Below are positions 9,343 to 19,433 of a stretch of DNA of 42,805 nucleotides, piece by piece. Source of the DNA: Paracoccaceae bacterium (GTDB lineage: Bacteria; Pseudomonadota; Alphaproteobacteria; Rhodobacterales; Rhodobacteraceae); assembly GCA_011389685.1 (NCBI GenBank), contig JAABTV010000029.1, forward strand, positions 1 through 42,805, read 5' to 3'. The notes beneath the pieces were generated by a model. It worked only from the letters and a program-made list of their open reading frames with translations. It searched no databases and was not told the origin of the DNA. Made by a program: the position numbers and the translations under genes. How positions within the stretch are numbered: the stretch's first letter is position 1; the number at the start of each line of letters is the position of its first letter.

Positions 9343-9542
9343 CGCAGAAGATTGGGGGAACGGAAGAAAACCGCATGATCTTTCAGCCTGGATTTGCCAC
9401 GGATGATTAAAAAACGCACAGTATGAATTATTTGCCTGCTATTTAGGCATCCGAAAAAGTCGCGGACGGTCAGCTGGCTCTCTACTTTTGGGCGGCGACG
9501 GTTTATTGTGACGCAACGAACAGGCACCGGGCAGGGCAAGAG

Positions 9543-11690
9543 ATGAGTGATTCAGGGCGCAGGAAACCGCCACTGGTGGCCGATCGGCGGTATGGGTCAA
9601 AGACCACCAAGGCCGCCAAGGCCAGGACACGGGCCAAGCCAAAGCGGAAATCACGCAAGGGACGGGTGCCGCGCCGCAACCCGATAACCGCGCTGTTCCT
9701 GGGGCTGCTGCGCTGGGTCTGGCGGCTGGTCTGGGGGTTCGGCTGGCGCGTCGCAACCGTGAGCGCGATCATCATCGCGCTGGCGGTCGGTTATGTCACG
9801 CTGACCCTGCCGCCCATAGATCAGCTTTATGACGGGCGCGCGCGCGGCTCGGTCACGCTTCTGGATGCGTCGGGCGCTGTTTTTGCCTGGCGTGGAGACC
9901 AGTTCGGCGGTGTGATCACCGCGGACACGGTCAGCCCGAACCTGAAGAACGCGATCATCGCCACCGAGGACCGGCGCTTTTACCGCCATTTCGGGATCTC
10001 GCCGCGCGGCATCGCCTCGGCCATCCGCATCAACCTGAGCCAGGGGCGCGGGCCGCTGTCGGGCCATGGCGGTTCGACCATCACCCAGCAGACCGCGAAA
10101 CTGTTGTGTTTCGGGGTGCCCTATGACCCGAAGGAATGGAAGAGCGAGGCCGCCTATGAGGCCGATTGCCGGCAGGGTTCGCTCTGGCGCAAGGTCAGGG
10201 AAGCCATCTATGCCATGGCGCTGGAGGCGAAATACACCAAGGACGACATCCTGACCGTCTACATGAACCGCGCCTTCCTCGGCGGCGGGGCGCGCGGGTT
10301 CGAGGCTGCGGCGCAGCGCTATTTCGGCAAGTCGGCGGCGCAGGTGGGTCCGCCCGAGGCCGCAATGCTGGCCGGGCTCCTGGTGGCGCCGACCCGCTAT
10401 GCGCCGACCAACAACCTCGAACGCTCGCAGGAGCGTGCGCTGACGGTGCTCAAGCTGATGCATGAACAGGGCTATCTCAGCGACGCCCAGCACGCCAAGG
10501 CGGTGGCCAACCCGGCGCAGCTCTCGGAGGCGGCGCAGAAACGGGCGGGCGGGTATTTCGCCGATTGGGTGATGCGGACCGGCCCGGATATTTTCACCCG
10601 TGGCACCACCGAGGACGTGATCATCACGACCACGCTCGACCAGCGCATCCAGACCGCCGCCGAAGACGCGATGCGCGAGATTTTCGACACCAAGGTGCGC
10701 GACGGATCCGAGGCGCAGGCCGCGATCGTGGTGATGTCCGCCGATGGCGCGGTGCGGGCGATGGTCGGCGGGCGCAAGACCCGCGTCTCGGGCGAGTTCA
10801 ACCGCGCCACGATGGCCAAGCGGCAGACCGGTTCGGCCTTCAAGCCGTTCGTCTATGCCGCCGCGCTTGATCTTGGCCGCTCGCCGCTGGACATGATCGA
10901 GGACACGGAATATTGCGTCACGATCCCCGGGTCCGGGGAATGGTGCCCCAAGAATTTCGACCGCAAGTTTCGCGGGCCGGTCACGCTGGTCGAGGCGCTC
11001 AAGAAATCGCTGAATGTCCCGGCAGTCCGGCTGGCACAGGCGTCGGGACTCGACATCGTGCGCAAGGTGGCCAGCGAATTCGGCATCGAATCCGATCTCG
11101 CACAGGGCCCGGCGCTTGCGCTGGGCGTGTCCGAGGCCTCCTTGCTGGAAATGACCGGCGCCTATGCCGGAATCCTGAACGGGGGCAGTTCGGTGACACC
11201 TTTCGGCATGACCGAGCTGAAGCTGCTGGGACAGAATGAGCCGATCTTTACGGCCACCTCGGGCATCGGCGAGCGGGTGATCCAGGACCGGACCGCCCGG
11301 CAACTGATCTGGATGATGAACAAGGTCGTCGCCGAAGGCACGGGCCGCCGCGCCGCCCTGCCCGACCGCGAGGCCGCGGGCAAGACCGGCACCTCGCAAT
11401 CGACACGCGACGCGTGGTTCATGGGATTCACCGCCGATTTCGTGGCCGGGGTCTGGATGGGCTATGACGACAACACGCCGCTGACCGGCGTGACCGGTGC
11501 GGGGCTGCCCGCCGAAATCTGGCACGAGACCATGATGCGGGTGCATGCGGGCCTGCCGCCCCGCCCCTTGCCGATGGAGGCACCGGCACCGCGAACGCAA
11601 GAGCCGATCCCCCGCAGCGACGGGCAAAGCCGCACCAGCGGTGACATCAGCAACGTGCTGCGCGGGATTTTCGGAGCGGACAACCGTTGA
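9543..11690 (+). CDS. Class A penicillin-binding protein (PBP1A family, glycosyltransferase/transpeptidase)
   Basis: A 715-residue bifunctional peptidoglycan synthase. It has a very basic cytoplasmic N-terminus (residues 1-45), one membrane anchor (about 70-92), and a glycosyltransferase GT51 domain with the catalytic glutamate in TEDRRFYRHFG (E142), GGSTITQQTAKL and the AKYTKDDILTVYMN segment. The transpeptidase domain follows with TGSAFKP (nucleophile S431, K434), SLN at 489-491 and KTGTS at 614-618. All catalytic motifs are intact. A Pro-rich C-terminal tail follows. The gene is monocistronic by context: the next gene is convergent and its stop lies 8 bases away. It builds cell-wall glycan and cross-links in the periplasm. 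Confidence 0.93.
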   Translation: MSDSGRRKPPLVADRRYGSKTTKAAKARTRAKPKRKSRKGRVPRRNPITALFLGLLRWVWRLVWGFGWRVATVSAIIIALAVGYVTLTLPPIDQLYDGRARGSVTLLDASGAVFAWRGDQFGGVITADTVSPNLKNAIIATEDRRFYRHFGISPRGIASAIRINLSQGRGPLSGHGGSTITQQTAKLLCFGVPYDPKEWKSEAAYEADCRQGSLWRKVREAIYAMALEAKYTKDDILTVYMNRAFLGGGARGFEAAAQRYFGKSAAQVGPPEAAMLAGLLVAPTRYAPTNNLERSQERALTVLKLMHEQGYLSDAQHAKAVANPAQLSEAAQKRAGGYFADWVMRTGPDIFTRGTTEDVIITTTLDQRIQTAAEDAMREIFDTKVRDGSEAQAAIVVMSADGAVRAMVGGRKTRVSGEFNRATMAKRQTGSAFKPFVYAAALDLGRSPLDMIEDTEYCVTIPGSGEWCPKNFDRKFRGPVTLVEALKKSLNVPAVRLAQASGLDIVRKVASEFGIESDLAQGPALALGVSEASLLEMTGAYAGILNGGSSVTPFGMTELKLLGQNEPIFTATSGIGERVIQDRTARQLIWMMNKVVAEGTGRRAALPDREAAGKTGTSQSTRDAWFMGFTADFVAGVWMGYDDNTPLTGVTGAGLPAEIWHETMMRVHAGLPPRPLPMEAPAPRTQEPIPRSDGQSRTSGDISNVLRGIFGADNR

Positions 11691-11697
11691 TCCGGAG

Positions 11698-12291
11698 TCA
11701 GCCGATGTTCTGAAGATCCCGGATCAGGGCGTCGATATCGCCCCGGCGCCGGTCGAGCATGGCGCCGATCTCTTCGCGTTCGGTCAATAGCATGTTCACA
11801 CCCTCGATGAAGATGTTGAAGAACTTGGGCTGTCCCGACCGGTCGCTGACCAGGAACGCCACTTCGAACGGCGCCTCGCCGCGCAGGTGGGCAATGGCCT
11901 TGACCTCGTGGAAATTCTTCACTGCGCGGGCCTTTTGCACCACGATCCGGCCGCCGATGAATTCGCGGAAGCGTCGGCCGTATTTGCGGCTGACATAGAC
12001 CTGGAACGCGCGGGTGAAGGCGTTGAGTTGCGACGCACTCGCCCGGCGACCATCCACGCCCAGCGCATAGCGCGCGATCGTCGGCACATCGGCATAGCGC
12101 ACGAAAATCTTCTCGAACTCGTCGATCTTGGCCGCCTCCGAGGTTGGCGCCTCGATCACCTTGTTGATATCGGCCACGATCAGGTCGACCAGCCGCTTGG
12201 CCCCGTCCGCCGTCATGGCCCAGACCCCCGACGGGAGCGCCGCCAGTGCCACGCCGGACATCAGGCCACCAAGCAGGTTGCGCCGGCTCAT
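11698..12291 (-). CDS. mlaC: MlaC/Ttg2D-family phospholipid-binding protein
   Basis: A 197-residue exported protein. The N-terminus MSRRNLLGGLMSGVALAA has an SRRNLL twin-arginine-like motif followed by a hydrophobic core, so export may be by Tat. The mature part matches the MlaC/toluene-tolerance Ttg2D family: FEKIFVRYADVPTIARYALG, FVRYADV-type helix, FREFIGGRI and a FNIFIEGVNML segment. In E. coli MlaC ferries phospholipids between the outer-membrane MlaA complex and the inner-membrane MlaFEDB transporter. The ATG lies 1 base after the mlaA stop (TGACATG), so both are one unit. The inner-membrane mla genes are not in this window. Confidence 0.85.
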   Translation of the reverse strand: MSRRNLLGGLMSGVALAALPSGVWAMTADGAKRLVDLIVADINKVIEAPTSEAAKIDEFEKIFVRYADVPTIARYALGVDGRRASASQLNAFTRAFQVYVSRKYGRRFREFIGGRIVVQKARAVKNFHEVKAIAHLRGEAPFEVAFLVSDRSGQPKFFNIFIEGVNMLLTEREEIGAMLDRRRGDIDALIRDLQNIG

Positions 12292-12292
12292 G

Positions 12293-13114
12293 TCATTCCG
12301 AGTTGGGATCATCATAAAGCTCACCATAGGGATCGTCATAAGGGTCGATGTAGGCATCATCATCGTTCCCGCCAAGCTCGAAGCGGCGATTCTGGAGATA
12401 TATCAGCCGGGATTGAGAATAGCTGTCCGCGCTCTCGTGGAGAACCGAGTCGACCGTATCCGAAAAACGCCCACGATTCCTCAGTTTCGCGGCCGCCCTC
12501 GCGGCCGTGCCGTAATACTTCTCGGGTTTGGGCAATGTATAGGACAGCGGGTTGGTGAACAGGTCCACGACCCGGCCCACGGCATCACGTTCGGTTGACG
12601 GGCCCAGAACCGGCAATTCGACATAGGCGCCCTCCGGCACCCCCCAGACATGGAGCGTTCCGCCGAAATCCGCCTCGACCTCGGTGATTCCCAGTTCACC
12701 GGCCGGATCGCCAAGCCCGCCGATGCCGAACACCGTGTTGAAGGCAAAGCGATAGGTGTTTTGCAACGCCCCGCCCAGATCGCCCTGGAGCAGATTGTTC
12801 ACCACGGTCCCGGGCAGGCTCAGGTTGGCGCCGAAATTGGACACCGTCTCGCCGACCGGATCGGGCAGGATCGAGGTGTATCCCTTGCCCGCCGGGCGGA
12901 CGAGGCCCCGGTCGATCGCGCGGTTCAGCTCGTGATTCCTGCGGTTGGTCTCTTCATAGGGGTCGTGAATGCCGCCCGGCGCGCCGCCGGGTCCGGGCAC
13001 GCTGCAAGCGCCGAGCACGAGCGCAAGGCACCCCATCGACAGGAATCGGGTGAGTCCGGTTTTCCGGACCTTGAAACGAGGAGATTCAGCGTTAGAAAAC
13101 AATGGTAAATCCAT
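12293..13114 (-). CDS. mlaA: MlaA (VacJ) outer-membrane lipoprotein
   Basis: A 273-residue lipoprotein of the MlaA/VacJ family, part of the system that keeps outer-membrane lipid asymmetry. The start at 13114 gives an N-terminus with basic residues, a hydrophobic stretch and a lipobox LVLGAC, with C37 as the predicted lipidated residue; the longer upstream frame overlaps the divergent gene and is not used. Family landmarks: DPYEETNRRNHELN, a VNNLLQGDLGGAL segment, FGIGGLGDPA and a GPSTERDAVGR segment. The C-terminus is an acidic Asp/Tyr repeat-like tail (DPYDDPYGELYDD), longer than in E. coli. Translated just ahead of mlaC. Confidence 0.88.
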   Translation of the reverse strand: MDLPLFSNAESPRFKVRKTGLTRFLSMGCLALVLGACSVPGPGGAPGGIHDPYEETNRRNHELNRAIDRGLVRPAGKGYTSILPDPVGETVSNFGANLSLPGTVVNNLLQGDLGGALQNTYRFAFNTVFGIGGLGDPAGELGITEVEADFGGTLHVWGVPEGAYVELPVLGPSTERDAVGRVVDLFTNPLSYTLPKPEKYYGTAARAAAKLRNRGRFSDTVDSVLHESADSYSQSRLIYLQNRRFELGGNDDDAYIDPYDDPYGELYDDPNSE

Positions 13115-13271
13115 GATGACCTGATTAGGGTTCTTAATCGTTGATAGTATGATATGGACCACTCTGCCATGGGGATTCGGCCTTGGGCCTGGCGGATTGG
13201 CGACATGAATTAGGTTGATAGACCAAAGTGCGTTGAATGACAACAAATCGACATAGCGAGATATCGGCGGA

Positions 13272-15014
13272 ATGATGCAGATCAGCGAAGCGCAACTTGC
13301 CGCTGGACGCGAGGAATTGCGCGCCGCGCGGCGCGAGAACCGCGGCCTTTTCTGGGCTGCGGGCCTGTTCAGTTTCTTCGTCAACCTCCTGATGCTGACC
13401 GGGCCGCTCTACATGCTTCAGATTTATGATCGCGTGCTTGGGTCGCGATCATACGAAACCCTGCTGGCCCTCTCGATCCTGGTGCTGTTTCTCTATGGCA
13501 TGATGGCGTTGCTGGATTTTGCCCGCGGACGCATTCTCGCCCGGGTCGGCGCCCGCTTTCAATCGCGGCTCGACCGCCGGGTCTTTGACGCGGTGATCCG
13601 CAAGACGGCATTGCGCGGCAGCGAAGAAACCGCCTCGGGGCTTCGCGATCTCGAATCGATCCAGCGCCTGTTTACCTCGCCGGCTTTCTCGGCGGCGTTC
13701 GACATCCCCTGGACCCCGTTCTTCATATTCGGGATTTTCCTGTTTCACCCCTGGCTTGGCTATCTCGCCCTGTTCGGCGGAGTTACGCTTATCATCGTGA
13801 CCTTGATCAATCTGATGGTCACGCGCCGCCCGCTCAGGCGCGCGAACATCGCTTCGATGCAGGCCGATGTGATGGCGGAACAACTGCGCACCGAATCGGA
13901 AATGGTGCAGGCGATGGGGATGCGTAGCGCGGCCTTCGAACGCTGGCAGAAGGGGCGGCAGAACGCCCTGTCGCAGCAAATCACCTCGGCCGACCTTGGC
14001 GGCAGTTTCACCACCTCGACCAAGGCCTTCCGCCTGTTCCTGCAATCCGCGATGCTCGGCGTCGGGGCCTATCTCGTGCTCGAAGGTCAACTGACGCCCG
14101 GCGCGATGATCGCCGGGTCGATCCTGCTGGGCCGGGCGCTGGCCCCGATCGAACTCGCCATCGGGCAGTGGCCGCTTTACGAACGCGCCCGCAACGGCTG
14201 GAGGAATCTCGCGATGCTGCTGGGCGAAGTCGCGGTCGAGCAACCGAAGACCGCCCTGCCACGGCCGCGCGCCCTGCTCGATGTGCAACAACTGACCGTG
14301 GTGCCACCCGGGCAGGCGCAGGCCTCGCTGCGCATGGTCAGCTTTCGGGTCGAGCCGGGCAAGGCGCTCGGCGTGATTGGGCCGTCGGGGGCCGGGAAAT
14401 CAAGCCTCGCCCGTGCGATCACATCGGTCTGGCGTCCGGCCGGCGGCAAGGTCCGGCTGGATGGGGCGACGCTTGATCAATACGAGCCCGACGTTCTGGG
14501 GCGGCTGATCGGCTATCTGCCCCAGCGGGTGCAGCTTTTCGACGGAACCATCGCCGAGAATATCGGCAAGCTCGAAGAGCAGCCGGATTCGCGCAAGGTT
14601 GTCGAGGCAGCGCAGAAGGCGGATGCCCACGAGATGATCCTGGAACTGCCGAATGGATACGACACCCAGGTCGCTGCTGCCAGCAGTCACCTCTCGGGTG
14701 GCCAGATTCAGCGGATCGGACTGGCCCGCGCGATGTATGGAGACCCGGTGATCGTCATTCTGGACGAGCCGAATTCCAATCTGGACAACGAGGGCTCGCA
14801 AGCGCTCAACAAGGCGATCCGCGGCATGAAGCAAGAGGGCAAGACGGTTCTGATCATGGCGCACCGACCCGCGGCCATTCAGGAATGCGATCTTCTGCTG
14901 GTGCTGGACAAGGGCGCCCGCGTTGCCTTTGGCCCGCGCGACGAGGTGCTAAGCAAGAGCGTCCAGAACGCCGAACAGATCCAGAAATCGACAACGCCCG
15001 GAGGGGTCAGTTGA
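13272..15014 (+). CDS. Type I secretion system permease/ATPase (PrtD-like ABC exporter)
   Basis: A 580-residue ABC exporter half-transporter fused to its ATPase, like PrtD/AprD/RsaD. The membrane domain (about residues 25-300) has no N-terminal C39-like domain of the HlyB type. The ATPase has Walker A GPSGAGKS (370-377), signature LSGGQ (474-478) and Walker B VIVILDEP (493-500). Family role: energising export of RTX-type or other C-terminal-signal proteins across both membranes together with an HlyD-like adaptor and a TolC-like channel. The adaptor follows with a TGATG overlap. Neither the substrate nor TolC is nearby. Two ATGs are possible (13272 or 13275). Confidence 0.93.
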   Translation: MMQISEAQLAAGREELRAARRENRGLFWAAGLFSFFVNLLMLTGPLYMLQIYDRVLGSRSYETLLALSILVLFLYGMMALLDFARGRILARVGARFQSRLDRRVFDAVIRKTALRGSEETASGLRDLESIQRLFTSPAFSAAFDIPWTPFFIFGIFLFHPWLGYLALFGGVTLIIVTLINLMVTRRPLRRANIASMQADVMAEQLRTESEMVQAMGMRSAAFERWQKGRQNALSQQITSADLGGSFTTSTKAFRLFLQSAMLGVGAYLVLEGQLTPGAMIAGSILLGRALAPIELAIGQWPLYERARNGWRNLAMLLGEVAVEQPKTALPRPRALLDVQQLTVVPPGQAQASLRMVSFRVEPGKALGVIGPSGAGKSSLARAITSVWRPAGGKVRLDGATLDQYEPDVLGRLIGYLPQRVQLFDGTIAENIGKLEEQPDSRKVVEAAQKADAHEMILELPNGYDTQVAAASSHLSGGQIQRIGLARAMYGDPVIVILDEPNSNLDNEGSQALNKAIRGMKQEGKTVLIMAHRPAAIQECDLLLVLDKGARVAFGPRDEVLSKSVQNAEQIQKSTTPGGVS

Positions 15015-16492
15015 TGGCCGATAAAGACCCAAAGAACGCGCAGCCCCGGTCCGATGACCAATCCCCGGCCCAGGCGGACAACAAGGCGGCGCAAACCATC
15101 GCAAAGATCGAACCCGCCAAGGTTGCGGCGGACAAGGCCAAACCGGGCAATTCCCCCGCAGCGCCGCTTTTCCCCAAGTCCGAAACGCCAAAAAAAGCGA
15201 GGACATGGTCCGCACGGCTGCCTCTGGTGATCGGCTTCATCGGGCTCTTGCTCCTGGTCGGTGGCTTCGGGTCATGGGCGGTGATGACCGAGATTTCCGG
15301 GGCCGTCATCGCCCAAGGACGGATCGAGGTCGAACGCAACCGGCAGGTGATTCAGCATCCCGATGGCGGCGTTGTGTCCACGGTGACGGTCGATGAAGGC
15401 GATACCGTCAAGGCAGGCGACGTGCTCGTCCGGCTCGATCCGGTCGGACTGTTGTCAGAAAAAACCATTCTCGAGGGCCAGTTGTTCGAGGTCATGGCCC
15501 GCCGCGGACGCCTCGAAGCCGCGCGTGACGGGCGCACCGAGATCATCTTCGATCCCGAGCTTCTCCAGGTTGCCCAGCGCAATGACGATATCCATGATCT
15601 GGTCGAGGGGCAGAAGCGGCTACATCTGGCCCGCCAGGCCTCGATTGACAAGGAGATCGAACAACTCAGCCGGCGCAGTGAACAGATCCAGAACCAGGTC
15701 GAGGGGATCGAGGCGCAGGCCGAGGCGCTTGAAATCCAGTTGCGGTTGATCGAACAGGAATTGACCAGCCAGCGAGAGCTGTTCGACAAGGGTCTGGCAC
15801 AGGCGTCGCGTGTGTTGAACCTCGAACGCGAAAAGGCACGACTGGCCGGACAGGTCGGTGAACTGACCGCCCGCAAGGCACAGGCCGAGGGCCGGATCAC
15901 CGAGATCGAGATCGAGGTGCTGAAACTCGACACCGGACGCCGGGAAGAAGCGATCACGCAAATGCGCGATCTGCGGTTTCGAGAGCTCGAGCTTCTCGAA
16001 CAGCGCCGCGCGATCAACGAACAGCTGTCACGGCTGGATGTCACCTCGCCGGTGAGCGGCGTGGTCTACGGGCTGTCGGTGTTTACCGAACGGTCGGTGA
16101 TCCGCCCGGCCGAGCCGCTGATGTTCATCGTGCCGCAGGACCGGCCGCTGATCATCACGGCGCAGGTCGCGCCCAATCACATCGACATGGTCTATGTCGG
16201 CCAGACGGTCCGTCTGATGTTCTCGTCCTTCGATCAAAGAAGTGTGCCGGACCTCGAAGGCACTGTGGCGCGGGTGTCGCCCGATGTCTTCACGGATGAA
16301 AACACCGGCGCCTCGTATTACCGGGCCGAAATCATCCTCAACGAGGAAGAACGCACCAAACTGCCCGAAGACAAGCCGCTGGTTCCCGGCATGCCGGTCG
16401 AAGCCTTCATCCGCACCGATGACCGCACGCCGATCGCCTATCTTCTGAGGCCGTTCACCTATTATTTCTCCAAGGCCTTCCGCGAAAGCTGA
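15014..16492 (+). CDS. HlyD-family type I secretion periplasmic adaptor
   Basis: A 492-residue membrane-fusion protein. It has an unusually long cytoplasmic N-terminus of about 68 residues, rich in Lys, Ala and Pro, one membrane helix (about 69-91), a biotinyl-lipoyl-like half-motif ([10 protein letters not shown] and [11 protein letters not shown]), a long coiled-coil hairpin (about 150-350), the second lipoyl half ([14 protein letters not shown]) and a beta-barrel domain with [11 protein letters not shown]. This is the HlyD/PrtE architecture. Its ATG at 15014 overlaps the stop of the ABC gene, which fits co-translation. It bridges the ABC exporter to an outer-membrane channel not found here. 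Confidence 0.92.
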   Translation: MADKDPKNAQPRSDDQSPAQADNKAAQTIAKIEPAKVAADKAKPGNSPAAPLFPKSETPKKARTWSARLPLVIGFIGLLLLVGGFGSWAVMTEISGAVIAQGRIEVERNRQVIQHPDGGVVSTVTVDEGDTVKAGDVLVRLDPVGLLSEKTILEGQLFEVMARRGRLEAARDGRTEIIFDPELLQVAQRNDDIHDLVEGQKRLHLARQASIDKEIEQLSRRSEQIQNQVEGIEAQAEALEIQLRLIEQELTSQRELFDKGLAQASRVLNLEREKARLAGQVGELTARKAQAEGRITEIEIEVLKLDTGRREEAITQMRDLRFRELELLEQRRAINEQLSRLDVTSPVSGVVYGLSVFTERSVIRPAEPLMFIVPQDRPLIITAQVAPNHIDMVYVGQTVRLMFSSFDQRSVPDLEGTVARVSPDVFTDENTGASYYRAEIILNEEERTKLPEDKPLVPGMPVEAFIRTDDRTPIAYLLRPFTYYFSKAFRES

Positions 16493-16634
16493 TCCCTGAA
16501 CGATCAGGTTTTCCGCCCGTCCGTCCGGTTCGCCGGGAAGCGGGCGAAGATACGATTCGGGTTTCCCTTTATCGCGCGTTTCCACTAGCGTCGCGCCCGA
16601 ACCGCACCCGCGAACCGCTTCAAGGAGACACCAG

Positions 16635-17099
16635 ATGCCATCGCAGATCGAAACCCGCCTTGCCGAGATCGGCGTCACCCTGCCCGATGCCGCCGCCCCT
16701 GCTGCGAACTATGTGCCCTTCGTCCAGGTCGGCGATCTGGTCTTCGTGTCAGGGCAGGTGTCGATGGACGAGAACGGGCTGATCAAGGGCAAGCTTGGCT
16801 CCGACATGGATGTCGAGGCAGGGGCCGCCGCGGCCCGGCGCTGTGCCATCATGCTTCTGGCCCAGGCCAAGGCAGCATGTGGTGGCGATCTCGACCGGCT
16901 GGACCGGGTCGTCAAGCTGACCGGTTTCGTCAACTCGACCGGCACGTTCGGGGATCAGCCCAGGGTGATCAATGGCTGTTCGGATTTCCTTGTCGAGGTT
17001 CTGGGCGATGCCGGGCGGCATTCACGCTCGGCGGTGTCGGCGGGCTCGCTGCCCTTCGGTGTCGCGGTCGAGGTCGAAGCCATCTTCCAGATCAAGTGA
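16635..17099 (+). CDS. RidA family protein (YjgF/YER057c/UK114)
   Basis: A 154-residue member of the RidA/YjgF family, in the longer subgroup. RidA deaminates reactive enamine/imine intermediates made by PLP enzymes; other Rid members have unknown substrates. Seen: VFVSGQVSMDENG near the N-terminus, FVNSTGTFGDQPRVINGCSDF in the middle, and SRSAVSAGSLPFGVAVEVEAIF at the end, where the arginine of SRSAV aligns with the imine-binding arginine of RidA. AAGGAGA sits 7 bases before the ATG. It heads a four-gene run ending at 19385; GDPD begins 2 bases after its stop. Confidence 0.9.
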   Translation: MPSQIETRLAEIGVTLPDAAAPAANYVPFVQVGDLVFVSGQVSMDENGLIKGKLGSDMDVEAGAAAARRCAIMLLAQAKAACGGDLDRLDRVVKLTGFVNSTGTFGDQPRVINGCSDFLVEVLGDAGRHSRSAVSAGSLPFGVAVEVEAIFQIK

Positions 17100-17101
17100 C
17101 G

Positions 17102-17872
17102 ATGCCGAAACTCGACCCATCGTTTACCCGTGCTCCAATCGCGCACCGGGCCTTGCATGACGTCACCGACGGGCGGCCCGAGAATTCGCGCGCCGCGGTC
17201 CGTGCCGCATTGGCCGCCGGTTACGGAATCGAGATCGACCTTCAGCTTTCGCTCGACGCTCAGGCGATGGTGTTTCACGATTACGACCTGCACCGCCTGA
17301 CCGGGCAGCCCGGCTCGATCCGCCAGCGCAGCGCGGCCGAGCTTGGCCGCCTGCCCTTGCTGCATGGCGATGGCGAGGGGGTGCCGACCCTCACCGACAT
17401 CCTGGCGCTGGTGCAGGGGCGCGCGCCGCTGCTGATCGAGATCAAGGATCAGGACGGCGTCATGGGACCGAATGTCGGCACGCTCGAATATGCCGCGGCG
17501 CAGGCGCTGGCCAGCTATCGGGGGCCGGTCGCGGTGATGTCGTTCAACCCCCACGCGGTCGAGGTCATGGCCCGGCTCATGCCCGACCTGCCGCGCGGAT
17601 TGACCACCAGCGCCTTTGCCCCGCAGGACTGGCCCTTGCTTCCGGCTGCGACCTGCGATCACCTCGGGCGGATTCCCGATTATGACCGGCTGGGGGCCAG
17701 TTTCGTTTCGCATGAGCGCCACGACCTGCATAATCCGCGCCTCGCCGAGCTGCGCGCCAAGGGTGCCGCGATCCTGTGCTGGACCGTCACGTCGCCCGAA
17801 GCCGAGGCCGAGGCCCGCGAAGTGGCCGACAATATCACCTTCGAAGGCTACCCGGCGGCGTTCCCGACTTGA
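17102..17872 (+). CDS. Glycerophosphodiester phosphodiesterase family protein
   Basis: A 256-residue GDPD-type phosphodiesterase with a TIM-barrel fold. Motifs: AHRALHD with the first catalytic His-Arg, ENSRAAVRAA, the metal-binding IEIDLQ, FHDYDLHRLTG with the second catalytic histidine, LIEIKDQ, and the C-terminal CWTV and FEGYPAAF segments. No signal peptide is present, so it should act in the cytoplasm. Family members release glycerol 3-phosphate from glycerophosphodiesters; the exact substrate is unknown. The ATG at 17102 lies 2 bases after the ridA stop. Overlap-type spacing to neighbours indicates one operon. Confidence 0.9.
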   Translation: MPKLDPSFTRAPIAHRALHDVTDGRPENSRAAVRAALAAGYGIEIDLQLSLDAQAMVFHDYDLHRLTGQPGSIRQRSAAELGRLPLLHGDGEGVPTLTDILALVQGRAPLLIEIKDQDGVMGPNVGTLEYAAAQALASYRGPVAVMSFNPHAVEVMARLMPDLPRGLTTSAFAPQDWPLLPAATCDHLGRIPDYDRLGASFVSHERHDLHNPRLAELRAKGAAILCWTVTSPEAEAEAREVADNITFEGYPAAFPT

Positions 17873-17904
17873 TCCGCCGCCCGGTCACGCCAATATCGGA
17901 TCAG

Positions 17905-19098
17905 ATGGACACCGAAACGGCAATCGAGATCAGGGCAATGACATCGCTTTCCGAGATTGCGGAAAGCGACTGGGATGCCTGTGCCTGCCCCGAGGCCGCA
18001 CAGGGCGGGCGCCCGGCCGATCCCTTCACCACGCACCGGTTTCTCTCGGCCCTCGAAGACAGCGGCTCGGTCGGGCCGGGCACCGGGTGGGAGCCGCATT
18101 ACCTCGCCGCTTACGTGGGCGACGACGTGATCGCCTGCGCGCCGCTCTATGCAAAATCGCATTCGCAGGGCGAATACATCTTCGATCACAATTGGGCCCA
18201 TGCCTATGAACGTGCGGGCGGGCACTATTACCCCAAGCTGCAGATCGCCGTGCCCTTCACCCCGGCCACCGGGCGGCGTTTCCTCACGCGGCCGGGTTTC
18301 GACGGGATCGGGCGGCAGGCGCTTGTTCAGGGGGCGATGCAGCTCGCCGAAAGCAACGGGCTCAGTTCGGTTCACGTCACCTTCTGCACCCCCGACGAGG
18401 CCGAGGAGGGCCAGACCCTGGGTCTGCTGCACCGGACCACGCAGCAATTCCACTGGCAGAACCGCAGCTACGCCGATTTCGACGCTTTCCTCGCCTCGCT
18501 GAGTTCGCGCAAGCGCAAGACCATCCGCAAGGAACGCGCGACGGCCCAGCGGTTCGGCGGCGAGATCCAGGCGCTGAGCGGTGGCGACATACAGCCCGAA
18601 CACTTGGACGCTTTCTGGCGGTTCTACCAGGACACCGGCGCGCGCAAATGGGGCACGCCCTATCTCACCCGTGCGTTCTTCGACATCGCGCATGAGCGGT
18701 TGCGCGACGATATGCTGCTGGTGCTGGCGTTTCGCGGCGGCGAACCCGTCGCCGGGGCGCTCAATCTCATCGGGCGCGACGCGCTGTTCGGGCGCTACTG
18801 GGGCTGCACAGAACATCACCCCTGCCTGCATTTCGAAATCTGCTATTATCAGGCCATCGACTTCGCCATCGCCCACGGGCTTGCGACGGTCGAGGCCGGG
18901 GCGCAGGGCGAACACAAGCTGGCGCGCGGATACATGCCCACCACCTGCCACGCGCTGACATGGGTGGGTGATCCGGGGTTTCGCGATGCCATCGCGCGCT
19001 ATCTCGATGCCGAACGCCGGGCCGTGGCCGAGGAGGTCGAAATCCTCACCGAATACGGCCCGTTCCGCAAATCCACGCAAGAGGAGGATCACGATTGA
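17905..19098 (+). CDS. FemAB/GNAT-like protein (DUF482, peptidogalycan family)
   Basis: A 397-residue protein that fits the family often annotated as GNAT N-acetyltransferase or peptidogalycan biosynthesis protein (FemAB-like, DUF482). Landmarks are DWDACACPE near the N-terminus, [44 protein letters not shown], the [12 protein letters not shown] segment and [15 protein letters not shown] near the C-terminus. No signal peptide is seen. The substrate is unknown; the fold suggests acyl or aminoacyl transfer. The start at 17905 (MDTETAIE) leaves a 32-base gap after GDPD; an ATG at 17938 is an alternative. The stop overlaps the TTG start of the next gene. Confidence 0.85.
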   Translation: MDTETAIEIRAMTSLSEIAESDWDACACPEAAQGGRPADPFTTHRFLSALEDSGSVGPGTGWEPHYLAAYVGDDVIACAPLYAKSHSQGEYIFDHNWAHAYERAGGHYYPKLQIAVPFTPATGRRFLTRPGFDGIGRQALVQGAMQLAESNGLSSVHVTFCTPDEAEEGQTLGLLHRTTQQFHWQNRSYADFDAFLASLSSRKRKTIRKERATAQRFGGEIQALSGGDIQPEHLDAFWRFYQDTGARKWGTPYLTRAFFDIAHERLRDDMLLVLAFRGGEPVAGALNLIGRDALFGRYWGCTEHHPCLHFEICYYQAIDFAIAHGLATVEAGAQGEHKLARGYMPTTCHALTWVGDPGFRDAIARYLDAERRAVAEEVEILTEYGPFRKSTQEEDHD

Positions 19099-19385
19099 AC
19101 GAACTTCTGTCAGACACGGCCCGCGAAAGCCTGCTCAAACCGCTTTTCGACAGCGGATGGACCATGGTCGAGGGGCGCGATGCGATCACCAAGGATTTCA
19201 AGTTCAAGGATTTCCCCGAGGCGTTCGGCTGGATGACCCGGGTCGCGATCCTTGCCGAGAAATGGGGCCACCACCCGGAATGGAGCAATGTCTACAACAG
19301 CGTGTCGGTGACGCTGACCACGCATGACGCGGGCGGGCTCTCGGCGCTCGACGCCAAGCTGGCGCGCAAGATGGACAGCCTCTGA
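19095..19385 (+). CDS. phhB: 4a-hydroxytetrahydrobiopterin dehydratase (pterin carbinolamine dehydratase)
   Basis: A 96-residue PCD/PhhB protein, which recycles 4a-hydroxytetrahydropterin, usually for phenylalanine hydroxylase. The motif [16 protein letters not shown], with the conserved His-His-Pro and Trp/Tyr, and [11 protein letters not shown] carry the active-site residues. The start is a TTG at 19095, overlapping the upstream stop (TTGA); it is supported by GAGGAGG about 9 bases before it and by the conserved N-terminus. No phenylalanine hydroxylase is in the window, so the role as a moonlighting or general pterin dehydratase stays open. It is the last gene of the run that begins with ridA. 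Confidence 0.9.
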   Translation: MNELLSDTARESLLKPLFDSGWTMVEGRDAITKDFKFKDFPEAFGWMTRVAILAEKWGHHPEWSNVYNSVSVTLTTHDAGGLSALDAKLARKMDSL

Positions 19386-19433
19386 CCGCTCTGCCCAAGG
19401 GTTTTTCGCAGAAAAATCGCCCGCCAAGTGTGG

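Noticed and set aside
19402-19416. TTTTTC-GCA-GAAAAA dyad after phhB
   Set aside because: It is an AT-only short stem with a 3-base loop, too weak for a terminator; the GC-rich hairpin at 19434-19469 is the better candidate.
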